Source of the DNA: Dehalococcoidia bacterium
GTDB taxonomy: Bacteria; Chloroflexota; Dehalococcoidia; Tepidiformales; Tepidiformaceae
Direction: 5' to 3'
NCBI GenBank assembly: GCA_020432105.1
Contig: JAGQGZ010000003.1
Span: 1 to 45,188 of the forward strand
Length of the DNA stretch: 45,188 bases
The notes below the pieces were generated by a model. That model was not told the origin of the DNA. It was given only the letters and a program-made list of their open reading frames with translations, and did not search any database. Within the stretch, counting starts at the first letter, position 1. Each line of letters begins with the position of its first letter. This document shows positions 6,806-14,744 of this stretch, one piece after another. The translations under genes were made by a program, and so were the position numbers.

Positions 6806-8301
6806 AGTTTCGCGGCGTACTGCTCGAGTTCGGCCAGCGTCGTTCGGTTGATCCGTCTCCCCAGCGAACGCAGCGAGTCGAGATCGCCGAGGGCCTGTGC
6901 CGCGTGCAGTTCGCCGAAGGTATAGCCAGCACCGGGAATAGGGACGTCTTCGGCAGGCACGTCGGTCAGCTGCAGGAAGATGCCGGTATTTGGCCCGCCC
7001 TTGTGATACTGCCCGGTCGAGTGCAGGTAACGGGGGCCGAAACCGGACGTGGTGGCGACGTCGTAATGGGCAGAGAGCCTGGCCCGCACCCTTGCGAGGC
7101 GGGCATCGTTGGCATGGTTCCGCGGCAGGTAGGCGAGAATCCCGATGTAGTCACCGGCGGAAACATCCACGAGCACGTCGTCGATGCCGGGCGTGGTGGA
7201 ATCCACGTTGGCGCCGCCGAGGATGGCGGCGGTTGCGTCTTTGGCGGATTGCACGGCCGGCTGGTCGAAGGGATTGAGTTCGAGGATGTGACCGGCGATG
7301 GCGGTTGCGAATTCCCAGTTCCACCAGTCGAGTGCGGCCGGATGGTCTACGGCCGGGTTGCGGGGACTGCCCGGGCCAAAGTCCACAAAGAGCCGGTCGT
7401 TGCCCTGGGCCGGTCCCGTCTCGCCCTCGATGGGGAGAATACCTTTGCCTTGCTTACCGGTGGACTCCGAAAGCAACTGTTCCAGCCATGCGCCGAACGG
7501 CCGGAGATGCGATGGGCTGAGGATTGTGAGCTTGTCGCGACCGCCCGCGGCAGCCAGTCCCATTCCCACACCGCAGCGCACCGCGACGTTGTGGCCGGGA
7601 TCGTCGCGACGGGTGTCGCGTGCGGCATCCTTCGCCGCGTTTAGCATGGCCCGGATGTCGCAGCCCATGAGTGCTGCCGGTACGAGTCCGAAATAGGTGA
7701 GGGCCGAATAGCGGCCGCCGACTTCCGGGTCGTTGAGGAAGACCTTGCGGAAGCCACGATCGGTAGCTATGCGTTCCAGGGAGGAACCGGCGTCCGTGAT
7801 GGCGACGTATTGCCGGCCATGGGGAACGCGGTCCCAGAAGTATTCGAGCTGAGAGCGCGTCTCAACCGTTGAACCGGACTTGCTCGAAGCGATGAACAGC
7901 GTCCGCTCCTCGTCGATATTGCGGACGATCCGGAGGAGTTCGTCCGGGTGCGTGGTGTCGAGGACGATGATTTCGAGCGCCCCGGGCGCGCTCCCCAGCA
8001 CCTGTTGCATGACTTCCGGCGCCAGGCTCGAACCACCCATGCCCAGGAGCACGGCCGTGGTAAAACCGGCCCCCCAGGTGTCATGGGCGAACGTTTCGAG
8101 TGCTTCAACCTGTTGGAGCATTGATTCCGGGGCGCGGAGCCAGCCGAGCCTGTCGGCGCATTCGGCAGGCTCAGGTGACCAGACGGTGTGGTCGCCTGCC
8201 CAGATTCGACCGACAACGTCTTCTGCGCGAACGCGGGCGAGGCGGGCGTCAATCGCTTCGGCGAAGCTGGCCGAGCTCACCGTATCAAGGATTTCGGTCA
8301 T
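6802..8301 (-). CDS. pgi: Glucose-6-phosphate isomerase
   Basis: A 499-residue isomerase of glucose 6-phosphate and fructose 6-phosphate, with two SIS sugar-phosphate domains. Visible elements are LLGMGGSSLAPEV near residue 87, the phosphate-binding loop SKSGSTVETRSQLEYF and GVGMGLAAAGGRDKLT. The sequence type resembles the isomerase half of the transaldolase/isomerase fusion proteins (TalPgi) more than E. coli Pgi. It overlaps the end of the transaldolase gene by ATGA, so translation is probably coupled. The two enzymes link glycolysis to the pentose phosphate pathway. Confidence 0.93.
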   Translation of the reverse strand: MTEILDTVSSASFAEAIDARLARVRAEDVVGRIWAGDHTVWSPEPAECADRLGWLRAPESMLQQVEALETFAHDTWGAGFTTAVLLGMGGSSLAPEVMQQVLGSAPGALEIIVLDTTHPDELLRIVRNIDEERTLFIASSKSGSTVETRSQLEYFWDRVPHGRQYVAITDAGSSLERIATDRGFRKVFLNDPEVGGRYSALTYFGLVPAALMGCDIRAMLNAAKDAARDTRRDDPGHNVAVRCGVGMGLAAAGGRDKLTILSPSHLRPFGAWLEQLLSESTGKQGKGILPIEGETGPAQGNDRLFVDFGPGSPRNPAVDHPAALDWWNWEFATAIAGHILELNPFDQPAVQSAKDATAAILGGANVDSTTPGIDDVLVDVSAGDYIGILAYLPRNHANDARLARVRARLSAHYDVATTSGFGPRYLHSTGQYHKGGPNTGIFLQLTDVPAEDVPIPGAGYTFGELHAAQALGDLDSLRSLGRRINRTTLAELEQYAAKL

Positions 8302-9398
8302 GCCGGGGCGAGGGCTTCCTTCAGGTTGGCCTCGATTGCCGTGAGAAGTGACTGGAAGTCATTCTCGAAGGCAGCGAGGCCGTCGACCAGCAGGCTATCG
8401 GTTACGGCATCAATATCGATGCCCGCCGTCCGCAACGACTCCAGGGTCTTCTCGGCGCCAGCCATGTCTTCGCTGGTCATCGTTGCTACCTCGCAGTGGT
8501 CGAGGACGGCCTGGAGGGTCGATTCGGGGAGCGTGTTCACCGTGTGGGGTGCGATCAACGATTCGACGTAGAGGACGTCGCGGTAGGCCGGGTTCTTCGT
8601 GCTGGTGGACGCCCAGAGCGGGCGCTGCACGCGGGCCCCGGCGTCGGCAAGGCGTTGCCAGTCTGCGCCGGAGAAGATTTCCGAAAAGCGGCGGTAGGCG
8701 TGGCGAGCATTGGCGACAGCCGCCTGTCCGCGAAGAGGCGAGTCAGTGGGGAGCTGGCCATCGACGGCCGTATCTACGCGCGAGACGAAGAACGAGGCCA
8801 CGCTCGCGACCCTGGAGAGGTCCTCGCCGCGGGATAGCCGTTCCTCGAGCCCGGCGATGTAGGCGGCGGCGGTACGCTCGTAAACCCCCACCGAGAACAA
8901 CAATGTTTGATTGGTGTTTACACCGTCGGCGATGAGGCGTTGGAGAATCTCGACGCCCTCTTCGGTGCCCGGCACCTTGATCATGAGATTCGGGCGGTCG
9001 ATGAGATCGTGAAGGCGATGGGCTTCGGCAACCGAAGCTTCGACGTCGTGCTCGAGACCGGGGGGCAATTCGAAGGAGACGAAGCCGTCGGCCCCCTCAG
9101 TATCGCGATAGACCGCAAGCATGGCGTCGCATGCGGCGATAATGTCAGTCGCTGCGAGGCTCACGAAGGCCTCGTAACGATCGGAGACGCCGCGTTCGGC
9201 CAGCTTCACGATGTCGCTGGTATAGAGATCTGAGCCGGTGATGGCCTTGTTGAAGATGCTGGGGTTCGAGGTGATCCCGGTAAGGTGGCGGGCGTCGATG
9301 AGCCGCTGAAGCTCACCCGAGTGAATGAGGTCCCGGCCGAGGAAGTCGAGCCAGATGGACTGCCCGGAATCCATCAATTGATGTACGCGATCATCCAT
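8298..9398 (-). CDS. tal: Transaldolase
   Basis: A 366-residue class I aldolase that moves a dihydroxyacetone unit between sugar phosphates. The Schiff-base Lys is in LMIKVPGT (Lys141), and SIWLDFLGRDLI and GITSNPSIF are the usual N-terminal family motifs. The length matches the longer actinobacterial type. I chose the ATG at 9398 over the frame start at 9425 because GGGGG lies about 7 bases upstream and the protein then begins MDDRVHQL. It is the first gene of a two-gene operon with pgi. In several actinobacteria and Chloroflexota the same two activities are one fused polypeptide. Confidence 0.95.
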   Translation of the reverse strand: MDDRVHQLMDSGQSIWLDFLGRDLIHSGELQRLIDARHLTGITSNPSIFNKAITGSDLYTSDIVKLAERGVSDRYEAFVSLAATDIIAACDAMLAVYRDTEGADGFVSFELPPGLEHDVEASVAEAHRLHDLIDRPNLMIKVPGTEEGVEILQRLIADGVNTNQTLLFSVGVYERTAAAYIAGLEERLSRGEDLSRVASVASFFVSRVDTAVDGQLPTDSPLRGQAAVANARHAYRRFSEIFSGADWQRLADAGARVQRPLWASTSTKNPAYRDVLYVESLIAPHTVNTLPESTLQAVLDHCEVATMTSEDMAGAEKTLESLRTAGIDIDAVTDSLLVDGLAAFENDFQSLLTAIEANLKEALAPA

Positions 9399-9501
9399 GC
9401 AAAACCCCCAAACGCTGCCACCCACGATAGCGCAGGGGTGGCGCCGTGGGGAGTCTCAACGTTCAGGCATGGCCCGGAAGTTATGGCTGGAGCCGCATGG
9501 C

Positions 9502-9894
9502 CTAGCCCATCGTCTGAACCTTCTCCGGCTCGATGCGGTAGATCACGCGGGTCTCGGAGTCGGTGAGGTTCGGGTAGGTATCGACGCCCATGTACTTCTT
9601 TGCGAGCTTGTTGATGTGGTCGACGGCGCCGTGTGTCTCGGCCGCGACGACCCTTCCGCGAACCTGGATGTAGCGGTAAGGATTGTCCGGGTCCTGGATG
9701 GAGAGGGCGATGGCCGGCGACCGTTCGATGTTTCGGTCCTTTTGGCGGCCTCTTGCACTGTTGATGAGAATGTGCGTGCCATCGTAGTCGACCCAGACAG
9801 GCGTCACTTGCGGTGAGCCGTCGGGCATCAGCGTGGCGATGTGCGCGAAGCTCTTCTTGGTGAGGATGTCGGCGTGCGAAGTCGGGATGGTCAA
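9502..9894 (-). CDS. PPOX-class (F420- or flavin-dependent) oxidoreductase
   Basis: A 130-residue split-barrel flavoprotein of the pyridoxamine-phosphate-oxidase-like superfamily. Typical segments are FAHIATLMPDGSPQVTPVW at the N-terminus, GRQKDRNIERSPAIALSI in the middle and YRYIQVRGRVV in the barrel, as in the PPOX-class F420-dependent family. The cofactor (F420 or FMN) and substrate are uncertain. The start is TTG at 9894: AAGGAG lies 7 bases upstream and the N-terminus then matches the family, whereas the longer frame start at 10011 adds a Pro/Thr-rich stretch that reaches toward the divergent thioesterase gene. Confidence 0.85.
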   Translation of the reverse strand: MTIPTSHADILTKKSFAHIATLMPDGSPQVTPVWVDYDGTHILINSARGRQKDRNIERSPAIALSIQDPDNPYRYIQVRGRVVAAETHGAVDHINKLAKKYMGVDTYPNLTDSETRVIYRIEPEKVQTMG

Positions 9895-10027
9895 GGGAGT
9901 CTCCTTGTACTTGCTATTGCAACCAGTCGGGCCGGGGGCTGCTGGCGTTACATGCGCCACGCTCCACCTCGCTGGAGGAGTGCATGTGGGTGCCCTGTAG
10001 ACGCCTGGCATCCGTAGAATCCGGCCA

Positions 10028-10432
10028 ATGACCCAACCAGCTACGCGTCCGCCGTTTGAAGAGGATCTGTTTCATCGCTATCTCGGGCTCACGCTCGATG
10101 AGATACGCCCGGGCTTTGCGCGGGTCCGCCTGAAATTCGGAGAGACGACTCCGCGCGGTATAGGTGGCAGCGTGCACGGAGGTGTACTGGCGGCGATGGT
10201 CGATATCGCCATGCTGCGGGCGGTGATTGCAGATCTGAGGCCCGACGACCAGCTTGCCGGGACGGCTGACCTGAACATCACCTATATGCGGCCGGCTCAC
10301 GGTCCGACGGTAGACGCCGAGGCGACGGTCTTGCGGAAGGGCAGGCAACTGGCTGTGGTAGAGGTCGAGATCTTCGATGCCCAGCGGCGCCTCTGTGCCA
10401 AGGGCCGGGTGTTGTACGCCTTCCGCCGTTAG
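10028..10432 (+). CDS. PaaI-type hotdog thioesterase
   Basis: A 134-residue single hotdog domain. GSVHGGVLAAMVDIAM is the PaaI/4HBT signature at the start of the long helix, with the HGG turn and an acidic residue (Asp) in the active-site helix, followed by LNITYMRPA on the central strand. It probably hydrolyses an acyl-CoA or arylacyl-CoA thioester in the cytoplasm; the substrate is unknown. It starts 133 bp from the divergent PPOX gene, and its stop overlaps that of the convergent lipoprotein gene in TTAG. Confidence 0.87.
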   Translation: MTQPATRPPFEEDLFHRYLGLTLDEIRPGFARVRLKFGETTPRGIGGSVHGGVLAAMVDIAMLRAVIADLRPDDQLAGTADLNITYMRPAHGPTVDAEATVLRKGRQLAVVEVEIFDAQRRLCAKGRVLYAFRR

Positions 10433-11163
10433 CCGTCCTCGGGGCCTAAATCGGACTCGATGTCTTCGCCATCGAACGTGGCATTGACGTAGACAAGCAT
10501 GCGGCGGGCCAGGTCTATGCCAAGGTCTGTGTCCTGGGTGCCATCAAGTCCGCCCTGGACCACAGCATGGACAACGCGACCGGTGCGAAAGCAGACGACC
10601 GTCTCGATGAACTGACCGAAACTGATGTTCCCGACCTCAAAGGTCGTTGTTGAAAAGAAGCCTGTTGATTCGGAGCCGAGACGGGGAACATCGAACTCAT
10701 CAAGCTGTTGGTCGTCGGCGATGAGCAGGCCGCAGGCGTGGATGCGGAGGGCGTTGGAGGCGGATTCTTCATCGAGGTAGATGGTGGAATGCGCTTCGAT
10801 TTGCTGCAGCCGGCCGAGATGCTCGAACCAGCGATCCCAGGTGAAAAAGGTGAGATGCCCGAGCTGCCGTCCCTGAGCTTCCAGCTGGATCTGTTTCTGA
10901 CCGGCGTCGACTTCTGGAAGGGTTTCCTGGAAGGCAGCTGCCCACTCTTCGTTGGTGAAGAAGTCGCTGAATGATGGGTCAATTCCGCGCACCGGAATGT
11001 CGTCCGGTTTCAGGGCCATGGCTTCGAGGTCGAGGTCCTCGGGGGCGAACTCGGTGGGGTAGGAGCTTCGGGAGGTCCCACCGTCATCGTCGCCGCCCAG
11101 GAGACCGCAGGCTCCGAAGATGAGGGCGAGGAAACAGAGCGCGAGGATGGCAAGCCGCGGCAT
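10429..11163 (-). CDS. Lipoprotein of unknown function
   Basis: A 244-residue protein with a clear lipoprotein signal peptide (hydrophobic run, then LIFGAC, lipidated Cys at residue 19) followed by an acidic Gly/Asp/Ser linker. The remaining ~200 residues look globular, with mixed alpha/beta content (LGHLTFFTWDRWFEHLGRL, VVCFRTGRVVHAVVQGG). I recognise no catalytic motif. It is expected at the outer face of the cytoplasmic membrane, perhaps as a binding or structural protein. It is a single-gene transcript between a convergent thioesterase and a divergent SnoaL-like gene. Confidence 0.75.
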   Translation of the reverse strand: MPRLAILALCFLALIFGACGLLGGDDDGGTSRSSYPTEFAPEDLDLEAMALKPDDIPVRGIDPSFSDFFTNEEWAAAFQETLPEVDAGQKQIQLEAQGRQLGHLTFFTWDRWFEHLGRLQQIEAHSTIYLDEESASNALRIHACGLLIADDQQLDEFDVPRLGSESTGFFSTTTFEVGNISFGQFIETVVCFRTGRVVHAVVQGGLDGTQDTDLGIDLARRMLVYVNATFDGEDIESDLGPEDG

Positions 11164-11259
11164 CGGCCAATCGTAGCGTATTCAAAGGGCAGGGCAGACG
11201 GCCCCGGCGTCGTGCTTTCGGTGTAGATTTGCTGCACCACACTTAGCAGGAGCAGGTGC

Positions 11260-11640
11260 ATGGCGTTAACGATTGAGGACAAGCTGGAGATCCACGAACT
11301 CTACACGCGCTACAACCACGCAATCGATTCCGGCGACGGGCCCGCGTGGGCGGCGACCTTCACACCGGACGGCGTGTTGGAGACTTCAATCGGTTCTCCA
11401 TCCGGCACGAAGGAGCTGATCGAGTTCTGTGACACACTCAACGCCAATTACCGGCCTCGCCATTGGGTGAACAATCTCCTTCTCGAGGAAACGCCGACGG
11501 GGGTGACCGGGCGTTGCTACCTGATGGGCCTGCTGCTTGGTGAGCAGCCGGGGATTAGCAATACCGCGATTTACGAGGACGAGATCGTGAGGACTCCCAG
11601 CGGCTGGCGGTTCGCCCGTCGCGTCGTGAATAACGATTAG
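11260..11640 (+). CDS. SnoaL/NTF2-like protein
   Basis: A 126-residue cone-shaped NTF2-like fold of the SnoaL-4 type. The N-terminal helical segment IEDKLEIHELYTRYNHAIDSGD, then WAATFTPDGVLE, is characteristic and is shared with polyketide cyclases, dehydratases and ring-hydroxylating dioxygenase small subunits. HWVNNLLLEE and a final strand GWRFARRVV fit the sheet. Asp/His residues in the pocket could be catalytic, but the substrate is unknown. It is followed 19 bp later by a two-helix membrane protein and then glycerate kinase on the same strand. Confidence 0.82.
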   Translation: MALTIEDKLEIHELYTRYNHAIDSGDGPAWAATFTPDGVLETSIGSPSGTKELIEFCDTLNANYRPRHWVNNLLLEETPTGVTGRCYLMGLLLGEQPGISNTAIYEDEIVRTPSGWRFARRVVNND

Positions 11641-11659
11641 CGCGGCCTGGGCCCGGTAG

Positions 11660-11842
11660 ATGCGGCTCTTTCTCCTGCTCCTGATCGTCACCGGCGGTGC
11701 GGCACTGGTCGTTGCGGCGACCGTCTTCCGTTCCGAGGGCGCGGTCAGGACGTTGAAGAAGCTGCGTCTCGTTGGCTTCGCCTACGTTGCGGCGATCGTT
11801 GCGGTGGCGATCTGGCGCGTCTGGCAGCAGGGCGGGCTGTAG
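11660..11842 (+). CDS. Small membrane protein with two helices
   Basis: A 60-residue protein made almost only of two hydrophobic helices (about residues 2-21 and 38-54), joined by a basic segment (RSEGAVRTLKKLR) that would sit on the cytoplasmic side. I do not recognise a family. It ends in TAG directly followed by the TTG start of glycerate kinase, so it is translationally linked to that gene. Its function is unknown. Confidence 0.6.
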   Translation: MRLFLLLLIVTGGAALVVAATVFRSEGAVRTLKKLRLVGFAYVAAIVAVAIWRVWQQGGL

Positions 11843-12934
11843 TTGCGCGTGCTGGTTGCCCCGCAGGAGTTCAAGGGCTCACTGACGGCAGCCGAAGCGG
11901 CGGAGGCAATCGGCGCAGGAGTGCGGCTGGCACTGCCGGGCGTGGAGGTTGACCTGCTGCCGCTATCGGATGGCGGTCCGGGATTCGTCGATGCGATGGA
12001 AGCAGCTCTTGGTGGGACGCTCCAGACGTCGCCGGCGGGTGACCCGCTTGGGCGCCAGGTGGCTGCCCGGTGGCTCCTGGCGCCGGACGGCACCGCCTAT
12101 GTCGAGGCGGCCCAGGCGAACGGGCTGCTCCACCTCTGGCCGGATGAACTGGCCCCCCTCGAGGCATCGACGCATGGCGTTGGGGAGTTGTTGCTGGCCG
12201 CGGCCATTGAAGGTGCTGCCCGAATCGTTGTCGGAGTGGGCGGGAGTGCTACCACTGATGGTGGTATTGGGATGGCCCAGGCCCTGGGTGCCCGCCTGGC
12301 GTTTTCCCCCGGTTGGACGCTCTTGCGGGGAGGTGGTTCCCTCCCCGCGCTGGAGAGCATCCGCTGGACGAGGCCCGAGTTGCTTGCGGGCATCCCCATC
12401 ACCGTGGCGACGGACGTGACGAATCCACTCCATGGACCGTCGGGTGCTGCAGCCGTGTTCGCCCCCCAGAAGGGGGCTTCGGAAGGCGAAGTCGAACTCC
12501 TGGAGCGAGGTTTGAAGCGCTTCACCGAGGTCGTCGAACGGGACCTTGGCGTTCGCCTGGGGGATCTCGCCGGGGGTGGCGCCGCCGGGGGTCTTGCTGC
12601 CGGCATGTATGCATTCCTCGGGGCCACTATCGAAAGTGGATTCGACGTGGTCGCCCATGCCACGGGCTTCGGCGAGCGGTTGAGCCGGGCAGATCTCGTG
12701 ATTACCGGCGAAGGGAGCTTCGACGACCAATCCCGGCAGGGTAAGACCACCGGGCGGGTGATCGCTACGGCCGAAGCTGCCGACATCCCCTGGCTGGTCC
12801 TGGCGGGCGTGGTCGACGACGAAGCCACGAACGTGCGTTCGTTGACGCAGATCGCGGGTCCCGGACGTGATCCGATGTCCGATGCGGCTGCGCTCTTGGC
12901 GGAGCTGGCGGCCGCGGCAGTGGCGGACGCGTAG
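11843..12934 (+). CDS. glxK: Glycerate kinase
   Basis: A 363-residue kinase of the GarK/GlxK type that phosphorylates D-glycerate, feeding it into glycolysis. Typical motifs are MRVLVAPQEFKGSLTA at the N-terminus, LPLSDGGPGFVDA, VGVGGSATTDGGIGMAQALG in the middle and ITGEGSFDDQSRQGKT near the C-terminus. The start is TTG, immediately after the stop of the small membrane protein. It stops 7 bp before the convergent CitE-like gene. Whether 2-phospho- or 3-phosphoglycerate is made cannot be told from the sequence; members of this family usually make 2-phosphoglycerate. Confidence 0.92.
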   Translation: MRVLVAPQEFKGSLTAAEAAEAIGAGVRLALPGVEVDLLPLSDGGPGFVDAMEAALGGTLQTSPAGDPLGRQVAARWLLAPDGTAYVEAAQANGLLHLWPDELAPLEASTHGVGELLLAAAIEGAARIVVGVGGSATTDGGIGMAQALGARLAFSPGWTLLRGGGSLPALESIRWTRPELLAGIPITVATDVTNPLHGPSGAAAVFAPQKGASEGEVELLERGLKRFTEVVERDLGVRLGDLAGGGAAGGLAAGMYAFLGATIESGFDVVAHATGFGERLSRADLVITGEGSFDDQSRQGKTTGRVIATAEAADIPWLVLAGVVDDEATNVRSLTQIAGPGRDPMSDAAALLAELAAAAVADA

Positions 12935-12941
12935 CGAGTGC

Positions 12942-13781
12942 CTAGGAGTTGGAGTGGCCTTCTTCGAGGCCGGAAGCCTGCAACGTTTGCACGGCTTTCC
13001 GGGCTGTGGCGGCGTCGGCCACCTCGGTGTTCAGCCGACCAACCAGCAGACCCTCGGCGCGGGCAGCGGCGTAGACCTGGCTGATTGCACGGGCACGCTC
13101 GACCGCGCTTTCGGTGGGTGTGAACGCGGCATTGGCGGTGGCCACGGCGTTGGTGTCCCGGAGGATCGCCCCGGCAAACCCGTACTGGGCATGGCTCCGA
13201 AGTTCAAGGTGTGCACCGGCGACGAGCGGGAGTCCATCGATGGATCGGGCAGCGGCAACCACGAGGCCGCGGGCATAGGAGAAGCGCGGCCCGTGTTCCT
13301 CGGCCCGGCCGCCGACATGGTCTGCGTAGGCATCGGCGTCGAATACCAGTCCGGTGACCCGCGGTGCGGCCGCTGCAATTTCCGCTGCTCGCAGGAGGCC
13401 ACGGGCAGTGTCGATGACGGGAAAGAGCTTGAGGGTCCCGGGCTCGATATCGCGCCCGTGCTCGAATTCGCGTAGCAACACGGTGGCGTCGCGAACATCC
13501 TGTGGCTCCCCGCAATGCGGCAAGATGATGCCCGCGCAATCCGGGGTGACGATGGCGTCGAGGTCGTCGCGAAGGAGCTGGGTGCGGGGATGATTGACGG
13601 TGACCAGCACTCGCTTGCCCTGGGCTGCGATTGCGGACATCTCACGCGTCGCCGCGAGCCGGAGACTGCCCACGGCCCGAGAGGCATCGTTGAGGACGAA
13701 CAGCACAGCATCGGCTTCCGATGCCTGGACGGAATCCAGGTCGGCGATGCTGTCCCGGGCGAGAATGCTACGCAGCCTCAT
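12942..13781 (-). CDS. CitE-like HpcH/HpaI-family aldolase or lyase
   Basis: A 279-residue TIM-barrel protein of the citrate lyase beta-subunit (CitE) / HpcH-HpaI family. Supporting segments are KRVLVTVNHPRT (Arg for the CoA or carboxylate), AGIILPHCGEPQDV, LKLFPVIDTARGLLRA (the acidic/IETA-like strand) and VTGLVFDADAYADHVG, which carries the acidic metal ligand region. Such enzymes act on malyl-CoA, citramalyl-CoA or similar hydroxyacyl-CoA esters. No CitD or CitF partner is nearby, so a role in citrate lyase is unlikely. It starts 2 bp after the DinB gene and is last in the trxA-led run. Confidence 0.8.
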   Translation of the reverse strand: MRLRSILARDSIADLDSVQASEADAVLFVLNDASRAVGSLRLAATREMSAIAAQGKRVLVTVNHPRTQLLRDDLDAIVTPDCAGIILPHCGEPQDVRDATVLLREFEHGRDIEPGTLKLFPVIDTARGLLRAAEIAAAAPRVTGLVFDADAYADHVGGRAEEHGPRFSYARGLVVAAARSIDGLPLVAGAHLELRSHAQYGFAGAILRDTNAVATANAAFTPTESAVERARAISQVYAAARAEGLLVGRLNTEVADAATARKAVQTLQASGLEEGHSNS

Positions 13782-13783
13782 TG

Positions 13784-14323
13784 CTAGACCCGTCCCCCGA
13801 TGTAGCCACCAACCACGACAGGGGGTGGGGTGAGGGCGGCAAGGTGGAGATCCTGCTTAAGGGCCATGATGCCCTGCAAGTGGTCGAGGGCGTGGCGATA
13901 CATCAACTCGGCCAGCCACTGGCAGGTTAGGGGCCCCCAGCGCGTGTCCGTCCGGTGCCGGCTCCAGGTGCTGTCGCCCATCTGCTTAAAAATCACCAGT
14001 TCCTCATCGCGCATGCGGACGAGGTCTTCGAGCAACCGCTGAGCCGTCTCGTCGGGGTCGTAGCGTCGTTCGTGCCAGTCGCGGCGGTTGTAGTCGAGGG
14101 GGTCGAGCATCTCGGGAACGGTGGCCCAGCGGAGGAGGGGGAGGTAGACCTCTCTCTCCATATCGGCCAGGTGGGAGAGATGTTCGTGGATAGTCCACTC
14201 GTCCGTTGCCGGACGGTAGTGCACTTCTGTGTCGTTGAGTCCTCGAACTGCCCAGCTCAGATCATCGGTGAGCGACCGCAAGCGGCTGGTGAGTTCGGCC
14301 CGGTAGATGGAAGTTTCGCCCAT
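13784..14323 (-). CDS. DinB-family four-helix protein
   Basis: A 179-residue DinB/YfiT-like protein, the second of its type in the window. The His pattern is HEHLSHLADMEREVY in helix 2 and YRHALDHLQGI in helix 4, which suits a three-His metal site. The start at 14323 is supported by a GAGGAGAGG purine run about 10 bases upstream; the longer frame to 14449 would overlap the FmdB-type gene and adds a basic unstructured stretch. A role as a thiol transferase or stress protein is possible but not shown. Confidence 0.82.
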   Translation of the reverse strand: MGETSIYRAELTSRLRSLTDDLSWAVRGLNDTEVHYRPATDEWTIHEHLSHLADMEREVYLPLLRWATVPEMLDPLDYNRRDWHERRYDPDETAQRLLEDLVRMRDEELVIFKQMGDSTWSRHRTDTRWGPLTCQWLAELMYRHALDHLQGIMALKQDLHLAALTPPPVVVGGYIGGRV

Positions 14324-14405
14324 GCGCCTGCCTCTCCTCGCCGGGCCCCGCCTCCCCGCGTTGTGGTGCCAAGTATAGGGGGATTGGCCTACCTGACGAT
14401 CCGCG

Positions 14406-14711
14406 TCAGGCGTCTTCTTTGCTTGGAAGATCCTTTGAGAGTTCCTCATAGACCCGCGAGTTGCGGGCGATATCAGGGGAGGGGGCGTACATCGACTCTA
14501 CCTCGCTGCCCCAGCGTGCCTCCGCCTGCTCGAGCTTTTCCCCTTCGGTGTACTGGCGGACAAACGGGCTGAGGATGCGCTCCATGCTGTGACCGCGCGA
14601 GCCTTTCTCGGCTTTTGGGCACGCCGGGATCTTTGCCTCGGCATTCAGTGAGCGGACGAGGACCTCTTCCCTCGCACCGCATTTCGTACAGCGATATTCG
14701 TAAAGCGGCAT
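14406..14711 (-). CDS. FmdB-type zinc-ribbon protein, one Cys replaced
   Basis: A 101-residue protein with the FmdB regulatory zinc-ribbon N-terminus MPLYEYRCTKCGAREE (first Cys pair C8, C11). Normal members have CPxC as the second knuckle. Here only one Cys is present (IPACPK), and the second half reads KAEKGSRGHSMERIL, so a His or no ligand replaces the fourth Cys. The acidic C-terminal tail (SPDIARNSRVYEELSKDLPS) is longer than in minimal members. Its function is unknown; it sits between trxB (33 bp) and a DinB gene in a likely operon. Confidence 0.78.
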   Translation of the reverse strand: MPLYEYRCTKCGAREEVLVRSLNAEAKIPACPKAEKGSRGHSMERILSPFVRQYTEGEKLEQAEARWGSEVESMYAPSPDIARNSRVYEELSKDLPSKEDA

Positions 14712-14744
14712 GACGCCTAGCCTACCATTTCTACGGGCGATCCT

